A stretch of 64,000 nucleotides of DNA from Gemmatimonadaceae bacterium (GCA_016742275.1 JACVCD010000012.1:1-64000), one strand, 5' to 3'; counted from the stretch's first letter, positions 45,279 through 55,369 are shown. The notes: a model not told the origin generated them from the letters alone. A program made the numbers and translations.

Positions 45279-47192
45279 ATGCTTGACCTGAACTCCAAGA
45301 CCCCGAGCGGTCCGCTCGAACAGAAGTGGGACAAGCATCGCTTCGAAATGAAGCTGGTGAATCCCGCCAACAAGCGGAAACACTCCGTCATCATCGTTGG
45401 TGCTGGTCTCGCCGGTGCTTCGGCCGCCGCGACGATGGCGGAACTCGGCTACAACGTGTCGTGTTTCGTGTTCCACGATTCGCCGCGCCGTGCGCACTCC
45501 ATTGCTGCGCAGGGTGGCATCAACGCGGCGAAGAACTACCAGAACGACGGTGACTCGGTCAAGCGTCTGTTCTACGATACGATCAAAGGTGGCGACTTCC
45601 GCGCGCGTGAAGCGAACGTGTATCGCCTCGCGCAGGTGTCGGTGAACATCATCGACCAGTGCGTGGCGCAGGGCGTGCCGTTTGCGCGTGACTACGGTGG
45701 TCTGCTTGCCAATCGTTCGTTCGGTGGCGCGCAGGTGTCGCGCACATTCTACGCGCGTGGTCAGACGGGCCAGCAGTTGTTGCTCGGTGCCTACTCGGCA
45801 CTCGAGCGTCAGATCGGTCTCAAGAAGGTGCAGATGCACACCTTCGAAGAGATGCTCGAGCTGGTGGTCATCAACGGGCAGGCGCGTGGTATCGTGACGC
45901 GCAATCTGCTCACGGGCAAGATCACGTCACATGTGGCCGACGCTGTGGTGCTTGCCACGGGTGGCTACGGCAATGTGTTCTACCTGAGCACGAACGCGCT
46001 CTACTCGAACGTCACAGCCTCGTGGCGTGCGCACAAGAAGGGCGCCGCGTTTGCGAATCCATGCTACACGCAGATTCACCCGACGTGCATTCCGGTGCAC
46101 GGCGACAGTCAGTCGAAGCTGACGCTGATGTCGGAGTCGTTGCGTAACGACGGTCGGATCTGGGTGCCGAAGAAGAAGGGTGACAATCGGCCGCCCGCGC
46201 AGATTCCGGAAGCCGAGCGTGACTACTACCTCGAGCGCAAGTATCCGAGCTTCGGCAATCTCGCGCCGCGTGACATTGCGTCGCGTGCCGCCAAGGAAGC
46301 GTGCGACGACGGGCGTGGTGTAGGCCCCGGCGGTCTCGGTGTGTATCTCGACTTCGCCGATGCCATCAAGCGCCTGGGCGAGCAGACCATCCGCGAGCGC
46401 TACGGCAATCTGTTCGACATGTATCACCGCATCACGGACGAAAATCCGTACAAGCAGCCGATGCGTATCTACCCGGCTGTGCACTACACGATGGGCGGCC
46501 TGTGGGTGGACTACAACCTCATGAGCACCATCCCGGGCCTCCATGTGGCCGGTGAAGCCAACTTCTCCGATCACGGTGCCAACCGTCTCGGTGCGTCGGC
46601 GCTCATGCAGGGGCTGGCGGACGGTTACTTCGTGTTGCCGTACACCATCGGTGACTACATCGCGAGCAACAAGTTCGAGAAGGTTGACACGTCGCACCCG
46701 GAGTTCCGGGCAGCAGAAGCGGCGGTCACGCAGCGTCAGACGCAGTTCCTCGGCATGAAGGGCAAGCGCACGGTGGACTCGTTCCATCGTGAGCTCGGCA
46801 AGGTCATGTGGGAGTACTGCGGTATGGCGCGTGATCGTGCCGGTCTTACGAAGGCCATTGGACTCATCCAGAATCTCAAGGAAGAGTACTGGAAGGATCT
46901 CAACGTGCCGGGCAGTGCAGACTCACTCAATCAGTCACTCGAGAAGGCTGGCCGCGTGGCCGACTTCATCGAGCTGGGCGAGTTGATGTGCCGCGACGCG
47001 CTGCACCGTGAAGAATCGTGCGGTGGTCACTTCCGCACCGAATATCAGGAAGACGGTGAAGCCAAGCGTAACGACGATGAGTTCGCGTACGTTGCGGCTT
47101 GGGAGTATGCAGGTGAGGGCAAGGACCCGATCCTCAACAAGGAACCGCTCGAGTACGAGAACGTGAAGCTTTCCACGCGGAGCTACAAGTAA
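45279..47192 (+). CDS. sdhA: Succinate dehydrogenase/fumarate reductase flavoprotein subunit
   Basis: The catalytic FAD subunit of complex [23 protein letters not shown] is the dinucleotide loop; [14 protein letters not shown] holds the His that binds FAD covalently; [14 protein letters not shown] and [12 protein letters not shown] are active-site stretches. The type B style N-terminus and insertions fit the b558-type anchor. The ATG at 45279 gives 637 residues; the track's 50 upstream residues lie inside sdhC. The TAA overlaps the sdhB ATG. Confidence 0.96.
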   Translation: MLDLNSKTPSGPLEQKWDKHRFEMKLVNPANKRKHSVIIVGAGLAGASAAATMAELGYNVSCFVFHDSPRRAHSIAAQGGINAAKNYQNDGDSVKRLFYDTIKGGDFRAREANVYRLAQVSVNIIDQCVAQGVPFARDYGGLLANRSFGGAQVSRTFYARGQTGQQLLLGAYSALERQIGLKKVQMHTFEEMLELVVINGQARGIVTRNLLTGKITSHVADAVVLATGGYGNVFYLSTNALYSNVTASWRAHKKGAAFANPCYTQIHPTCIPVHGDSQSKLTLMSESLRNDGRIWVPKKKGDNRPPAQIPEAERDYYLERKYPSFGNLAPRDIASRAAKEACDDGRGVGPGGLGVYLDFADAIKRLGEQTIRERYGNLFDMYHRITDENPYKQPMRIYPAVHYTMGGLWVDYNLMSTIPGLHVAGEANFSDHGANRLGASALMQGLADGYFVLPYTIGDYIASNKFEKVDTSHPEFRAAEAAVTQRQTQFLGMKGKRTVDSFHRELGKVMWEYCGMARDRAGLTKAIGLIQNLKEEYWKDLNVPGSADSLNQSLEKAGRVADFIELGELMCRDALHREESCGGHFRTEYQEDGEAKRNDDEFAYVAAWEYAGEGKDPILNKEPLEYENVKLSTRSYK

Positions 47193-47968
47193 TGAAGATC
47201 ACGCTCAACGTATGGCGCCAGCCAGCTTCACAGGCGCCCGGAAAGATCGAGACATACGTGCTCGATGGCGTCAGCCCCGACATGTCGTTCCTCGAAGCGT
47301 TCGACATGCTGAACGAGAAGCTCACGAACGAAGGCAAGGAGCCGGTGGCTTTTGCTCACGATTGCCGTGAAGGCATTTGTGGTTCGTGCGCGATGATGAT
47401 CAACGGTCAGGCGCATGGACCGTGGAAGGGCGCTGCGACATGTCAGTTGCACATGCGTGCGTTCAAGGATGGTGACATCATCACGGTCGAACCGTGGCGC
47501 GCGTCGCCGTTCCCGATCGTCAAGGACCTCGTGGTCAATCGTGGCGCGTTCGATCGCATCATCCAGGCTGGTGGCTACATCTCGGCCAGCACGGGCGGTG
47601 CGCGTGACGCCAACGAGATTCTGATCGGCAAGGATATCCTCGAAGAGTCAATGGATGCCGCTGCGTGCATCGGTTGCGGTGCGTGTGTGGCGGCCTGCCC
47701 CAATGCATCGGCGTCGCTGTTCACGGGCGCCAAGGTGACGCACCTGGGTCTGCTTCCGCAGGGTCAGCCGGAGCGCGAGAAGCGCGTGCTGGCGATGGTG
47801 GAACAGATGGATCTCGAAGGCTTTGGTCACTGCACGTTGGCTGGTGAGTGCCAGGAGTCGTGCCCGAAGGAGATCAGCATCGACGTGATCAAGCGGATGA
47901 ACCGTGACTACCTCGTGGCGAGTGCCAAGCGCCTGGAGCCGCGCGCGACGTCCGGTGGTGCGGGCTGA
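47192..47968 (+). CDS. sdhB: Succinate dehydrogenase iron-sulfur subunit
   Basis: Carries electrons from FAD to the quinone. The [2Fe-2S] cysteines lie in [17 protein letters not shown]...TCQLH; the C-terminal [15 protein letters not shown] and [15 protein letters not shown] carry the [4Fe-4S]/[3Fe-4S] ligands. 258 residues, type B-like. It ends the sdhCAB operon; a UUCG-loop hairpin follows 34 bases later. Confidence 0.96.
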   Translation: MKITLNVWRQPASQAPGKIETYVLDGVSPDMSFLEAFDMLNEKLTNEGKEPVAFAHDCREGICGSCAMMINGQAHGPWKGAATCQLHMRAFKDGDIITVEPWRASPFPIVKDLVVNRGAFDRIIQAGGYISASTGGARDANEILIGKDILEESMDAAACIGCGACVAACPNASASLFTGAKVTHLGLLPQGQPEREKRVLAMVEQMDLEGFGHCTLAGECQESCPKEISIDVIKRMNRDYLVASAKRLEPRATSGGAG

Positions 47969-48002
47969 TATTCAGTTCTGCCCGGTTGGGTGGTGAATCC
48001 AG

Positions 48003-48032
48003 TGGCCTTCGATGCTTCGGTGTCGAAGGCCA
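48003..48032 (+). terminator. Hairpin after sdhB
   Basis: TGGCCTTCGA / TCGAAGGCCA with an inner TGC-TTCG-GTG closing forms a 13-pair stem with a UUCG loop. The following TTGTCGT is only weakly T-rich, so a terminator is probable but not certain. Confidence 0.5.
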
Positions 48033-48066
48033 TTGTCGTAATGACGATTGTGTCCGAGTATTGGGT

Positions 48067-48963
48067 ATGACGCCTTCTGTTCTTCGGTCGAGAGTACTGC
48101 TTGCCGCAACCTGTGTTGGCGCGTTGTTCGCGGCGTGTGTTGCGGGTGATCGCGCAAACTCGAGTGCGAGTTCACGCGCTGATTCGCAGGAGGCTGCGGA
48201 TTCCGTGAGCAGTGTTTCACAGGGCGATGCCGTACGCGGTCTCGCGCTGCTGACGGCGTTCGGAGACTCACTGCCAGGCAATCGTGGCAATGGCCTGCGC
48301 TGTACCAGTTGTCATCTCGACAACGGCACGCGCGAAACGGCGTTGCCGTGGCTGGGCAGTGCGGCGCGATATCCGCAATATCGTGCGCGTCCCGGCTACT
48401 CCGAGAACATGGAGCGGCGCATCAACGAGTGCATTGCGCGGAGTCTTGCCGGCAAGATGATTCCGGAAGCAGGCCGTGACATGCGCGACATGGTGGCGTA
48501 CATGGAATCGTTGCGTGAACGTTCACGTCCTGCCGAGCACGAGCCGATCAAGCTCGTAGGCAATGTCGCTTCGGGTCGTGACGGCTACGTCGCGCAATGC
48601 GCGCGGTGTCACGGCGCAGCAGGGGAGGGCGTTGTTGGCCTCGCTCCAGCGGTATGGGGCGCGGAGAGCTATTCCGTTGGTGCGGGTATGGCGCGGCAAT
48701 TCACCATGGCCACGTTTCTCAGGCACAACATGCCGTACGATCGTGCCACGGTGCTCACTGATCAGCAGGCCGCTGATATCGCGGCCTATGTGCTGACCCA
48801 GCCACGCCAGGATCATCCAGGCAAAGAGCGCGACTGGCCCAAGGGCGATCCGCCGGCAGACGTGGCATACGCCACTGATTCCGCGCGAGCCGCTGGCAAG
48901 CCGATGCCTGCTGCGCGGCCGCTGTTGCCACGTCGTGTATCACCCGATTCGCTCAGCCGCTGA
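48067..48963 (+). CDS. Exported diheme cytochrome c, TsdA/thiosulfate dehydrogenase-like
   Basis: Two heme-binding motifs, GLRCTSCHLDNGT (about residue 75) and VAQCARCHGAAGEG (about residue 180), define a diheme c-type cytochrome; the CTSCHLxxG context matches TsdA-type thiosulfate dehydrogenases. The N-terminus MTPSVLRSRVLLAATCVGALFAACVAGD is a signal peptide with a possible lipoprotein cysteine at position 24 (FAAC is an atypical lipobox). The ATG at 48067 gives 298 residues; the track's earlier start runs through the sdh hairpin. A Tat-exported DsrE-like gene follows five bases later. The substrate is inferred by family. Confidence 0.78.
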   Translation: MTPSVLRSRVLLAATCVGALFAACVAGDRANSSASSRADSQEAADSVSSVSQGDAVRGLALLTAFGDSLPGNRGNGLRCTSCHLDNGTRETALPWLGSAARYPQYRARPGYSENMERRINECIARSLAGKMIPEAGRDMRDMVAYMESLRERSRPAEHEPIKLVGNVASGRDGYVAQCARCHGAAGEGVVGLAPAVWGAESYSVGAGMARQFTMATFLRHNMPYDRATVLTDQQAADIAAYVLTQPRQDHPGKERDWPKGDPPADVAYATDSARAAGKPMPAARPLLPRRVSPDSLSR

Positions 48964-48968
48964 TTGTC

Positions 48969-49628
48969 ATGACTACCGATCGCACACACGAAAACAACAT
49001 GCGTGACCGACGCCACTTTCTTTCGCGCCTTGCCGCGCTTGGTGCGGCACTCGGACTGGCGCCGCGCGCAGCCGAGGCGGCCGCGACTCCCGATACGCTC
49101 GATACCCTGCGCACTGCGGCCACCGATGACCCGTGGGTTGCCAAGCTCACGGGCAAGCATCGTGTGGTGTTTCACTCGCATATGCCGACCGAAGGATTGG
49201 CCGTTCGTTGGGCGCAGACATTTCTCGACACGCAGAAGAATTCGTATGGACTCACCGATCGCGATTCGAGTGTGATCGTGGGTCTCAATGGGCGATCGAT
49301 CGGCTGGTTCTTCGGTGATGAACTGTGGGCGGAACAGTCGGTGATTGGCGAGGTGATGGGCGCCCCCGGTGCACGAAATCCGCAGCGTGAGTTGGTCGCA
49401 GCTCTGCGAACGCGCGGTGTGATCCTGCTTGCGTGCGGCAATTCCATTCGTGCGTCGGGGCAGCGGTTTCTTCCAGCTCCGTCCCGCGATAACAACGAAG
49501 CGCGCACCGCTTTTGCCGAGCGGGTGCGCGCCACGTTGTTACCAGGCGTTGAAGTTGTGCCGTCGATGGTGGTGACGTTGCAGCAGGCGCAGGATCGCGG
49601 GTGCCGCTACATCTACGCTGGCGGATAG
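48969..49628 (+). CDS. Tat-exported DsrE-like protein
   Basis: A twin-arginine signal (RDRRHFLSRLAALGAALGLAPRAAEAA) with an AEA-type cleavage site, followed by a ~170-residue domain resembling DsrE/DsrF-like small sulfur-relay proteins: HRVVFHSHMPTEGLAVRWAQTFLDTQ, VIVGLNGRSIGWFF, RGVILLACGNSIRASG (with a Cys in the position often used in this fold) and VEVVPSMVVTLQQAQDRGCRYIYAGG. Start: 48969, or the Met at 48999 just before the RR motif. Being exported and adjacent to a TsdA-like cytochrome suggests periplasmic sulfur chemistry; this is inference. Confidence 0.72.
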   Translation: MTTDRTHENNMRDRRHFLSRLAALGAALGLAPRAAEAAATPDTLDTLRTAATDDPWVAKLTGKHRVVFHSHMPTEGLAVRWAQTFLDTQKNSYGLTDRDSSVIVGLNGRSIGWFFGDELWAEQSVIGEVMGAPGARNPQRELVAALRTRGVILLACGNSIRASGQRFLPAPSRDNNEARTAFAERVRATLLPGVEVVPSMVVTLQQAQDRGCRYIYAGG

Positions 49629-49743
49629 TTTCTGTTCTGCGAGCTACAAGCTCTCAATTGAGGTGGAAATCAAGTTCCTGTGCTAGTAACACCTGTTCAG
49701 TCATTCTGCTCCACACCTAACCAACTGTTGAGGTTAACTGCTT

Positions 49744-52700
49744 ATGATCGTTCGCCCACATATTGTCGAGCAGTTAAAGCGTTCCCTTTCGCCTGGTTCA
49801 CTCTGCGTCATTAAAGGAGAAATAGGAGTTGGAAAATCTACCTTCTGCAAGGAACTGCTATCGTCGATAGAGTCCGCAATCTTTGTAGAGGTCTCGCCTG
49901 ATACAATTTATGGCTACGACCAGGACCACTTTGCTGAGAAGTTGGGTCGTGAGTACAGTCGGGTCTCGGGCATGCCGTACACGCTGGAGGATGAGGCGAC
50001 TCCAATTACATCACTTCCGCGACACTTACGAGCGGTCATCCGTAGTCTAAAGAAGGATCAACTTCTACATGTGATCGTTGACGGTATTGCGGATATTGCC
50101 GAATCTTCCACTACGGCTGCGAGGCAACTACTTCAGCTAATACCCAGTGGGGAGAAATCGGTCTGTGCTGTACTTGCAGGCGGCGCCACGGCAATCCCGT
50201 TCGGAAACAATGCTCAATCTCGAGTCGAGGTATTCACTCTTCCAGCTCTGAGTCAACAGGAAGCTGCAAATCTGATTGCGGACTCCGGAGTTCATTCTGA
50301 CTTTCTAGATACAATTCAACGCATTGGTCAAGGCAATCCGGGAAAGCTTTCTTCTCTATGCCGCCTTGTGCTTGGGGCGTCATCTAGCACCGCCTCAGTG
50401 CCGTCGGGGAATTCCCTAGCTGAACTCTACCGCACAGAGCTGGATGCCGTGCAATCGCTCGACCAAAGCATAAGGCTTGCTCTAGCTATCCTTGCAAGTG
50501 ATGCAACCTTCTCCGACTTGGCAGCACTCAAGAAGGTGGCGAATCTCCATAGTGAGTTTGAGGCAACGTTGCAAGGACTCAGTTTCTTGACCATCAGTCA
50601 TGAAAAGGCTGCATACATTAACCAGTCAATTCGGATTGCCGCACAGCACTATTTTGGCGAACTTAGAGAAGAAGCTCTTCGTGCCATTACACGATACTAT
50701 GAGGAACACCCTGACGCTGACGTAGCACTCGGCCGTCTCGCCAAACTCCTCCAGCAGCAAGGGGAAAGTGAAAAAATTATTGTCCATCTGTCAAACGACC
50801 AAATCAGTGCAGCGGTGCAACGAGCTGCTTCTACAACAGTATTGCTCGACGCAACACTAGTTGGAGTCGATGCCGCACGTAGCCTTGGACGTGAATTCGA
50901 TACCTGTAGATTAGCTATTGCTAGCACTGCGTTAAGGTCAGCAGTTACAGACGCATCTGTATTGAAGCGTGCCAGAGCGCTTGCTTGGTTAGATCGTGTG
51001 GATGAGGCTCTTATTCTTGCACGGTCAATTCCAATCTTGGAACTTCGCATTGAAGTGTTTTGCGCAGTGCTCGCGGCGATCGCAGAGAGGGCGGATGTCG
51101 TAGATGAGGCTCTTGTAGCTGAACTTGATCGTGATATTGGAATACTCAAGCCAGGCGCATTTGGCGACCGAGCGGGCGAACTTGGTGCTCAGCTACTTCG
51201 TGTTTCTGCATCTAGTGCGATCGAGATGATTCGAAGATCCGTCGGAGAGGATCAGACTGGTACGAGGCTGGATCTAACTTTCGTTCGTCTTGCAATTGCC
51301 GGCGCGCGAAAGCCCGGAGCTGGTGCAGGATCTCTCGAGCTTGCCGCGAATAACGTGCAAGATCCAACGCTTCGAACGCTTCTCGCTAGTAGCGCAAACG
51401 CACTAGAGGGAGCGTCAGCGTTAGCTGTGATTGAACATACCCGAACACTCGATCGTACGGACGAGAGAATGTTCCTTCTTGAGTCGTGGATGCGATCGAA
51501 TTCATCGAGATCTGGGGCCATGCAGGTTCTGAGGCATGCTCTGGATGAAGGCAAAAAATCTGGAGGGTACAATGTCAATGCCCTTTCGCTCTATGCGCTA
51601 GCGGAGGCACTACTATTTGAGAAGTCGCGACAGAGTGTATCAACTTTCATTAATGAAATTGATCAACTCAAGCCTGCAGCAAAGGCGAATAGTCCAGCCA
51701 CGGACCTAGTGGCATTAGAGTGTCGACTTGCGCGCGCAGAAGTGCACTCTGGTGACGCCGATGCTGCGTACAAGAGAATAGCCTCGGTCGCCGACTCGGT
51801 TCAGAGGCAAAGTTCGCTAGTGGACCAACTTGCTGGCCTCTCACTAGTGGTTTCAACACTAGCTTCTAGCGATGAGATTCGATTCTTCGACAAGGATCTA
51901 GACTTAGAGAGTTACTGCGTTTTGCAGATTGAAGCTCTGTCAAGGTCACTACTTGAGGATACAGCAGATCACTATGAGGTCTTTGGCCCTGCGTGTAGAG
52001 TCCTCGCACGACGTCGGCCAGATCTTGCTAGAAAGCTTGCAGGTTCACTAAACCTAAGCTTCAGAAGGAACGCGTGTTTGCGCGACATTGTTCGCAATCA
52101 CACTCGCATGCCAATTGCTAGTTGGAGTTTGGAGGAGCTAAGAGCTGCGCTCACCGAGATCGAGGATGTAGTGTATCGTGATTCCGCTGTCGAAGTCACT
52201 CTTGCCGCCGTCTCGGGGCAGGCCCTGAATCACTGCTCAGATGAACTACTATCTCTCTTGGAGTTCGCCGCAACGTCCTCTTCAGCGCCGCACATTCGAT
52301 CAAAAGCTTATGCGCAACTCGCCTGTCTCGATTTTCCGCTAAAGGAAGAATTCAGGAAGTTGTCTATCGCCCGGTGCAATGAGGCGCTAGCGCAAATAGC
52401 ATCACCGTCTGATCGATGCAGTGCCATTTACTCCATTGTACCCATACTCGCACGTTTTTCGAAATCTGATGCCGACGTAGCGTTCGGAGTCGCTGACTCT
52501 TTACGCCGACAACATCCCGTAGAGGACGTTGAAGAAGATTCTGGCATTCTCTCTCTAGAGCTTGCAATTCGCTGCCTACAGGCTACTGCAGACGAATACC
52601 CATCCCGGATGGTCAATGAAGTTTGTCAACAGGTTCATTTAGTCGCGAGCTCTCCTGCAAGAGCTCGGCTATGGTCCTTGCTATCTGGTGCAGTGCGAAA

Positions 52701-54552
52701 GGCCGGGTATCCACAAGAGGCGCTATCGCTTGCGACGTCGTATCTGATTCCGCTCCTGTCTACAGAGTCTAGAGCTGATCTACTCTCACATTATGAGACC
52801 CTTGTCCACGCTGCGCCGTCTCTGTGGCGTGAGGCAAGGTCCACTCTGCAAATACATCTCGACACACTTCCAGACAGTCTTCATACTCGAATTGTTAGTC
52901 GACTGGCGGACTACGTGGCTTGGCCAGTATTTGACGGAGACCCGATCGACCCAATCGTTCGTGGCACACCTCGCCTAGAATACACACAAGTCTGCGATCT
53001 TCTTCTCCTAGCAGCATTGAGTCGCGATGATGCTATGACAGCAAACATCTCGCGAAGAATATTTTCGGCTTCACAGCGAGCCAAGGCTTCTCTGACTCGG
53101 ACACAGTTAACGTACATAGGTGCAGAACTCTGCAGGCTGGCGCTACGCTTTCCAGTAGAGAACGGTGGTATTCAGCATGAGGGCTGGAGAATCGTTATCG
53201 AGTCTCTTGGCCGAAAGATAAAGGGGGAGGCAAACGATGCCTACAAACGCGAGATACTTGAACGGGCGAGAAAACTACCGAATCGAGCGGATATCCCCTT
53301 CGTTCTTACGCATATCGCTGTAGATGTCTCAAGCGCGAAAGAACGAGATGTGCTGATCGACGAAATTATGGATCGTTGTTCAAAACTCACGTTCGCGGGA
53401 GATGCGATTGATCGATTCTTGTATCTGGCTGAAAGCTTGGCCGCAGAATCATCTCCGTCTACTAAGCGGGTGTACGGCCGCCTCGCGACCTTTGTTAAGG
53501 AATCCACTATCGCTGAAGACGAAAGGAGGGAGCATCGAATCGTTCAAAGCGCATATGCGTTTGATCAAGAGTTGGGCGCGCAGGTAGCATCTGTGCTTGA
53601 CTCTGATCTTTCAAAGAGGACCAGTCGTGATGAAGGAGATTTCCGTTCGGCGAAGAGTAAATACAATGCTCGAGACGCAGGATTTGCCCAAGCATTGGCC
53701 GCTGATGATGTCGAGCAGATTTGCGAAGCATTGCTTGGCTCCCTCAGTGGATCCAGAATCTCCTTTGCGCGAAGTGAGCTCCGCGTTGAACTCCTCCGCC
53801 ATGCGGCTTCACTGCCTACGCGGGACGCCTACTGGACCATGTCCTTCGTAATCGAAAGTGCTGTTGCTGAATCGAAGGCCACGCGTGGCGCACTGCATAC
53901 GGCAGCTACGATGTTCGATGCATGCCTGCGCGGTGCGCGAGTAAGTGAATCGCTTAGAAGGAGGGTTGGTAACCGAGGAAAGACAATGCAGGACCCGGAA
54001 GTCACATCAGCAGGCGAAGTTTCCAACCTAGTTGTATCTGCGGTGCATGAAATAGCCAAGGCAGAGGCAAAACTCTTTGCTTGGCTTCAGTCAGTTGGAT
54101 CAGAGCCGATAATCATCGTCGACCCGTTCTTCAAACCCGATGATCTAGGGTATGTGGTAAAGGCTCGTCAGAATTGCCCAGATGCACCGATAAGAATTCT
54201 GACTGGATTACAGCAAGGATATAGCTTCGAAAACGCCTCCGCATTCAAAGAGGCTTTGATGGTGCAATGGAGAAGGTTCTCCGCTGAACCCGCACAAGAT
54301 ATTATTGTTGCGGTCTATATGACCGAGGCCTCTCGAAAGTGCCCGTTTCATGACCGTTGGTGGCTGTCTACAAACAGCGGTATGCGCCTTGGGACATCGT
54401 CATCCGGAATAGGGAACCGCATCGCGGAGATCTCGGAGCTCGCCGACAACGAGCTCCGTAACCTGCAAGACAATTGTCTTCCTTATAGCAGACTGGAAGC
54501 GCGCTTCTTTCAGGACGAGCGACTCCTGCGCCAGATCATCTCGCTTGAGTAG
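49744..54552 (+). CDS. Giant STAND/NACHT-like NTPase with helical repeats and C-terminal PLD-like (HDR) domain
   Basis: The N-terminal NTPase has Walker A GEIGVGKST at residues 25-33 and Walker B LLHVIVDG at 107-114, the NACHT-style hhhhDG. A winged-helix-like stretch follows around residues 230-320 (SIRLALAILASDATFSDL). Roughly residues 330-1430 are helical-repeat-like, with recurring 'A..IA....R..A...I' patterns (ALAQIASPSDRCSAIYSIV). The C-terminal ~150 residues carry EPIIIVDPFFKPDD (about 1456) and CPFHDRWWLSTNSGMRLGTSSSGIGNR (His1536, Asp1537, Arg1538), the signature of a PLD-like domain found at the ends of mobile and defence proteins. There is no signal peptide or membrane helix. The ATG at 49744 has GAGG ten bases upstream. 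GC is low (45-48% in two lines counted) and AGA, ATA and TTA codons are common, so it was probably acquired by transfer. A defence role is inference. Confidence 0.75.
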   Translation: MIVRPHIVEQLKRSLSPGSLCVIKGEIGVGKSTFCKELLSSIESAIFVEVSPDTIYGYDQDHFAEKLGREYSRVSGMPYTLEDEATPITSLPRHLRAVIRSLKKDQLLHVIVDGIADIAESSTTAARQLLQLIPSGEKSVCAVLAGGATAIPFGNNAQSRVEVFTLPALSQQEAANLIADSGVHSDFLDTIQRIGQGNPGKLSSLCRLVLGASSSTASVPSGNSLAELYRTELDAVQSLDQSIRLALAILASDATFSDLAALKKVANLHSEFEATLQGLSFLTISHEKAAYINQSIRIAAQHYFGELREEALRAITRYYEEHPDADVALGRLAKLLQQQGESEKIIVHLSNDQISAAVQRAASTTVLLDATLVGVDAARSLGREFDTCRLAIASTALRSAVTDASVLKRARALAWLDRVDEALILARSIPILELRIEVFCAVLAAIAERADVVDEALVAELDRDIGILKPGAFGDRAGELGAQLLRVSASSAIEMIRRSVGEDQTGTRLDLTFVRLAIAGARKPGAGAGSLELAANNVQDPTLRTLLASSANALEGASALAVIEHTRTLDRTDERMFLLESWMRSNSSRSGAMQVLRHALDEGKKSGGYNVNALSLYALAEALLFEKSRQSVSTFINEIDQLKPAAKANSPATDLVALECRLARAEVHSGDADAAYKRIASVADSVQRQSSLVDQLAGLSLVVSTLASSDEIRFFDKDLDLESYCVLQIEALSRSLLEDTADHYEVFGPACRVLARRRPDLARKLAGSLNLSFRRNACLRDIVRNHTRMPIASWSLEELRAALTEIEDVVYRDSAVEVTLAAVSGQALNHCSDELLSLLEFAATSSSAPHIRSKAYAQLACLDFPLKEEFRKLSIARCNEALAQIASPSDRCSAIYSIVPILARFSKSDADVAFGVADSLRRQHPVEDVEEDSGILSLELAIRCLQATADEYPSRMVNEVCQQVHLVASSPARARLWSLLSGAVRKAGYPQEALSLATSYLIPLLSTESRADLLSHYETLVHAAPSLWREARSTLQIHLDTLPDSLHTRIVSRLADYVAWPVFDGDPIDPIVRGTPRLEYTQVCDLLLLAALSRDDAMTANISRRIFSASQRAKASLTRTQLTYIGAELCRLALRFPVENGGIQHEGWRIVIESLGRKIKGEANDAYKREILERARKLPNRADIPFVLTHIAVDVSSAKERDVLIDEIMDRCSKLTFAGDAIDRFLYLAESLAAESSPSTKRVYGRLATFVKESTIAEDERREHRIVQSAYAFDQELGAQVASVLDSDLSKRTSRDEGDFRSAKSKYNARDAGFAQALAADDVEQICEALLGSLSGSRISFARSELRVELLRHAASLPTRDAYWTMSFVIESAVAESKATRGALHTAATMFDACLRGARVSESLRRRVGNRGKTMQDPEVTSAGEVSNLVVSAVHEIAKAEAKLFAWLQSVGSEPIIIVDPFFKPDDLGYVVKARQNCPDAPIRILTGLQQGYSFENASAFKEALMVQWRRFSAEPAQDIIVAVYMTEASRKCPFHDRWWLSTNSGMRLGTSSSGIGNRIAEISELADNELRNLQDNCLPYSRLEARFFQDERLLRQIISLE

Positions 54553-54595
54553 GCACGCTCTTTAGTTCACAGTGCCAAAGCTGTCCACACTTCGG

Positions 54596-55150
54596 CTAGA
54601 TGCGCGGCAGCGTTACGCCGTGCTGTCCCTGATACTTGCCCTTCTTGTCGCCGTAGCTGACTTCGGGATCTTCGTCGCCGGTGAAAAACACCACCTGCGC
54701 GATGCCTTCGTTCGAATAGATCTTTGCGGGCAGCGGCGTGGTGTTGGAGATTTCCAGTGTCACGTAGCCTTCCCATTCCGGCTCGAACGGCGTCACGTTG
54801 GTGATGATGCCGCAGCGGGCGTACGTGCTCTTGCCCACGGTGAGCGTGAGCACGTTACGCGGGATGCGGAAGTACTCGACACTGCGCGCCAGTGCAAACG
54901 AGTTGGGAGGAACGATGCAGACATCGCCTTCAAATTCCACAAAGCTCTTCGGATCAAACTGCTTGGGATCCACGATGGAGCTCAACACGTTGGTAAAGAT
55001 CCGGTACTCGGATGCGACACGCATGTCGTACCCGTACGAGCTCACGCCATAGGAGATGACGCCCTGGCGGACCTGACGGTCTTCGAACGGATCGATCATG
55101 CCATGTTCGCGTGCCATACGCGTGATCCAGCGGTCTGAGCAGAGCCCCAT
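54596..55150 (-). CDS. dcd: dCTP deaminase
   Basis: Deaminates dCTP to dUTP for thymidylate synthesis. The family pattern is clear: [45 protein letters not shown], then VVPPNSF-type loop [30 protein letters not shown] and the catalytic-Glu region [24 protein letters not shown]. The ATG at 55150 gives 184 residues, the usual size; the track's 55234 start adds 28 residues that are not family-like. It is convergent with the large NTPase gene (43 bases between stops) and divergent from nuoA. Bifunctional dCTP deaminase/dUTPase activity cannot be excluded. Confidence 0.93.
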   Translation of the reverse strand: MGLCSDRWITRMAREHGMIDPFEDRQVRQGVISYGVSSYGYDMRVASEYRIFTNVLSSIVDPKQFDPKSFVEFEGDVCIVPPNSFALARSVEYFRIPRNVLTLTVGKSTYARCGIITNVTPFEPEWEGYVTLEISNTTPLPAKIYSNEGIAQVVFFTGDEDPEVSYGDKKGKYQGQHGVTLPRI

Positions 55151-55340
55151 GTGGCGAGAAGTGCTGAGGGTGGGTTGGTGCAGGTAGGACCGCATGGTCC
55201 TACGCCAGTTTTCTTTCAGTGGAGGGCCGGACAAGGTGCGAAACTTACGAGTGTGCCTCCGGCGGTGCCATCGGCACCCTGATTCGCATCACCAAACAGC
55301 GTTAGCCGGTTACTTCGCGCGAAAACATTTTTGTGAGCCG

Positions 55341-55369
55341 TTGAGCGCGGCCGGTCCCGCAGATAGCTT
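55341..55369 (+). promoter_or_regulatory. Possible promoter of the nuo operon
   Basis: TTGAGC, 17 bases, then TAGCTT, about 85 bases upstream of the nuoA ATG. The -10 is weak, but the layout matches that before rplU and the HU-type gene. Confidence 0.35.

Noticed and set aside
49629-49743. Promoter of the large NTPase gene
   Set aside because: TTGAGG and TAGTAA-like hexamers exist, but the spacing is about 20 bases and both are poor matches.
54553-54595. Terminator between the large NTPase gene and dcd
   Set aside because: Only a weak GGCAC/GTGCC pairing with a 15-base loop and no T-run; not supportable as a terminator.
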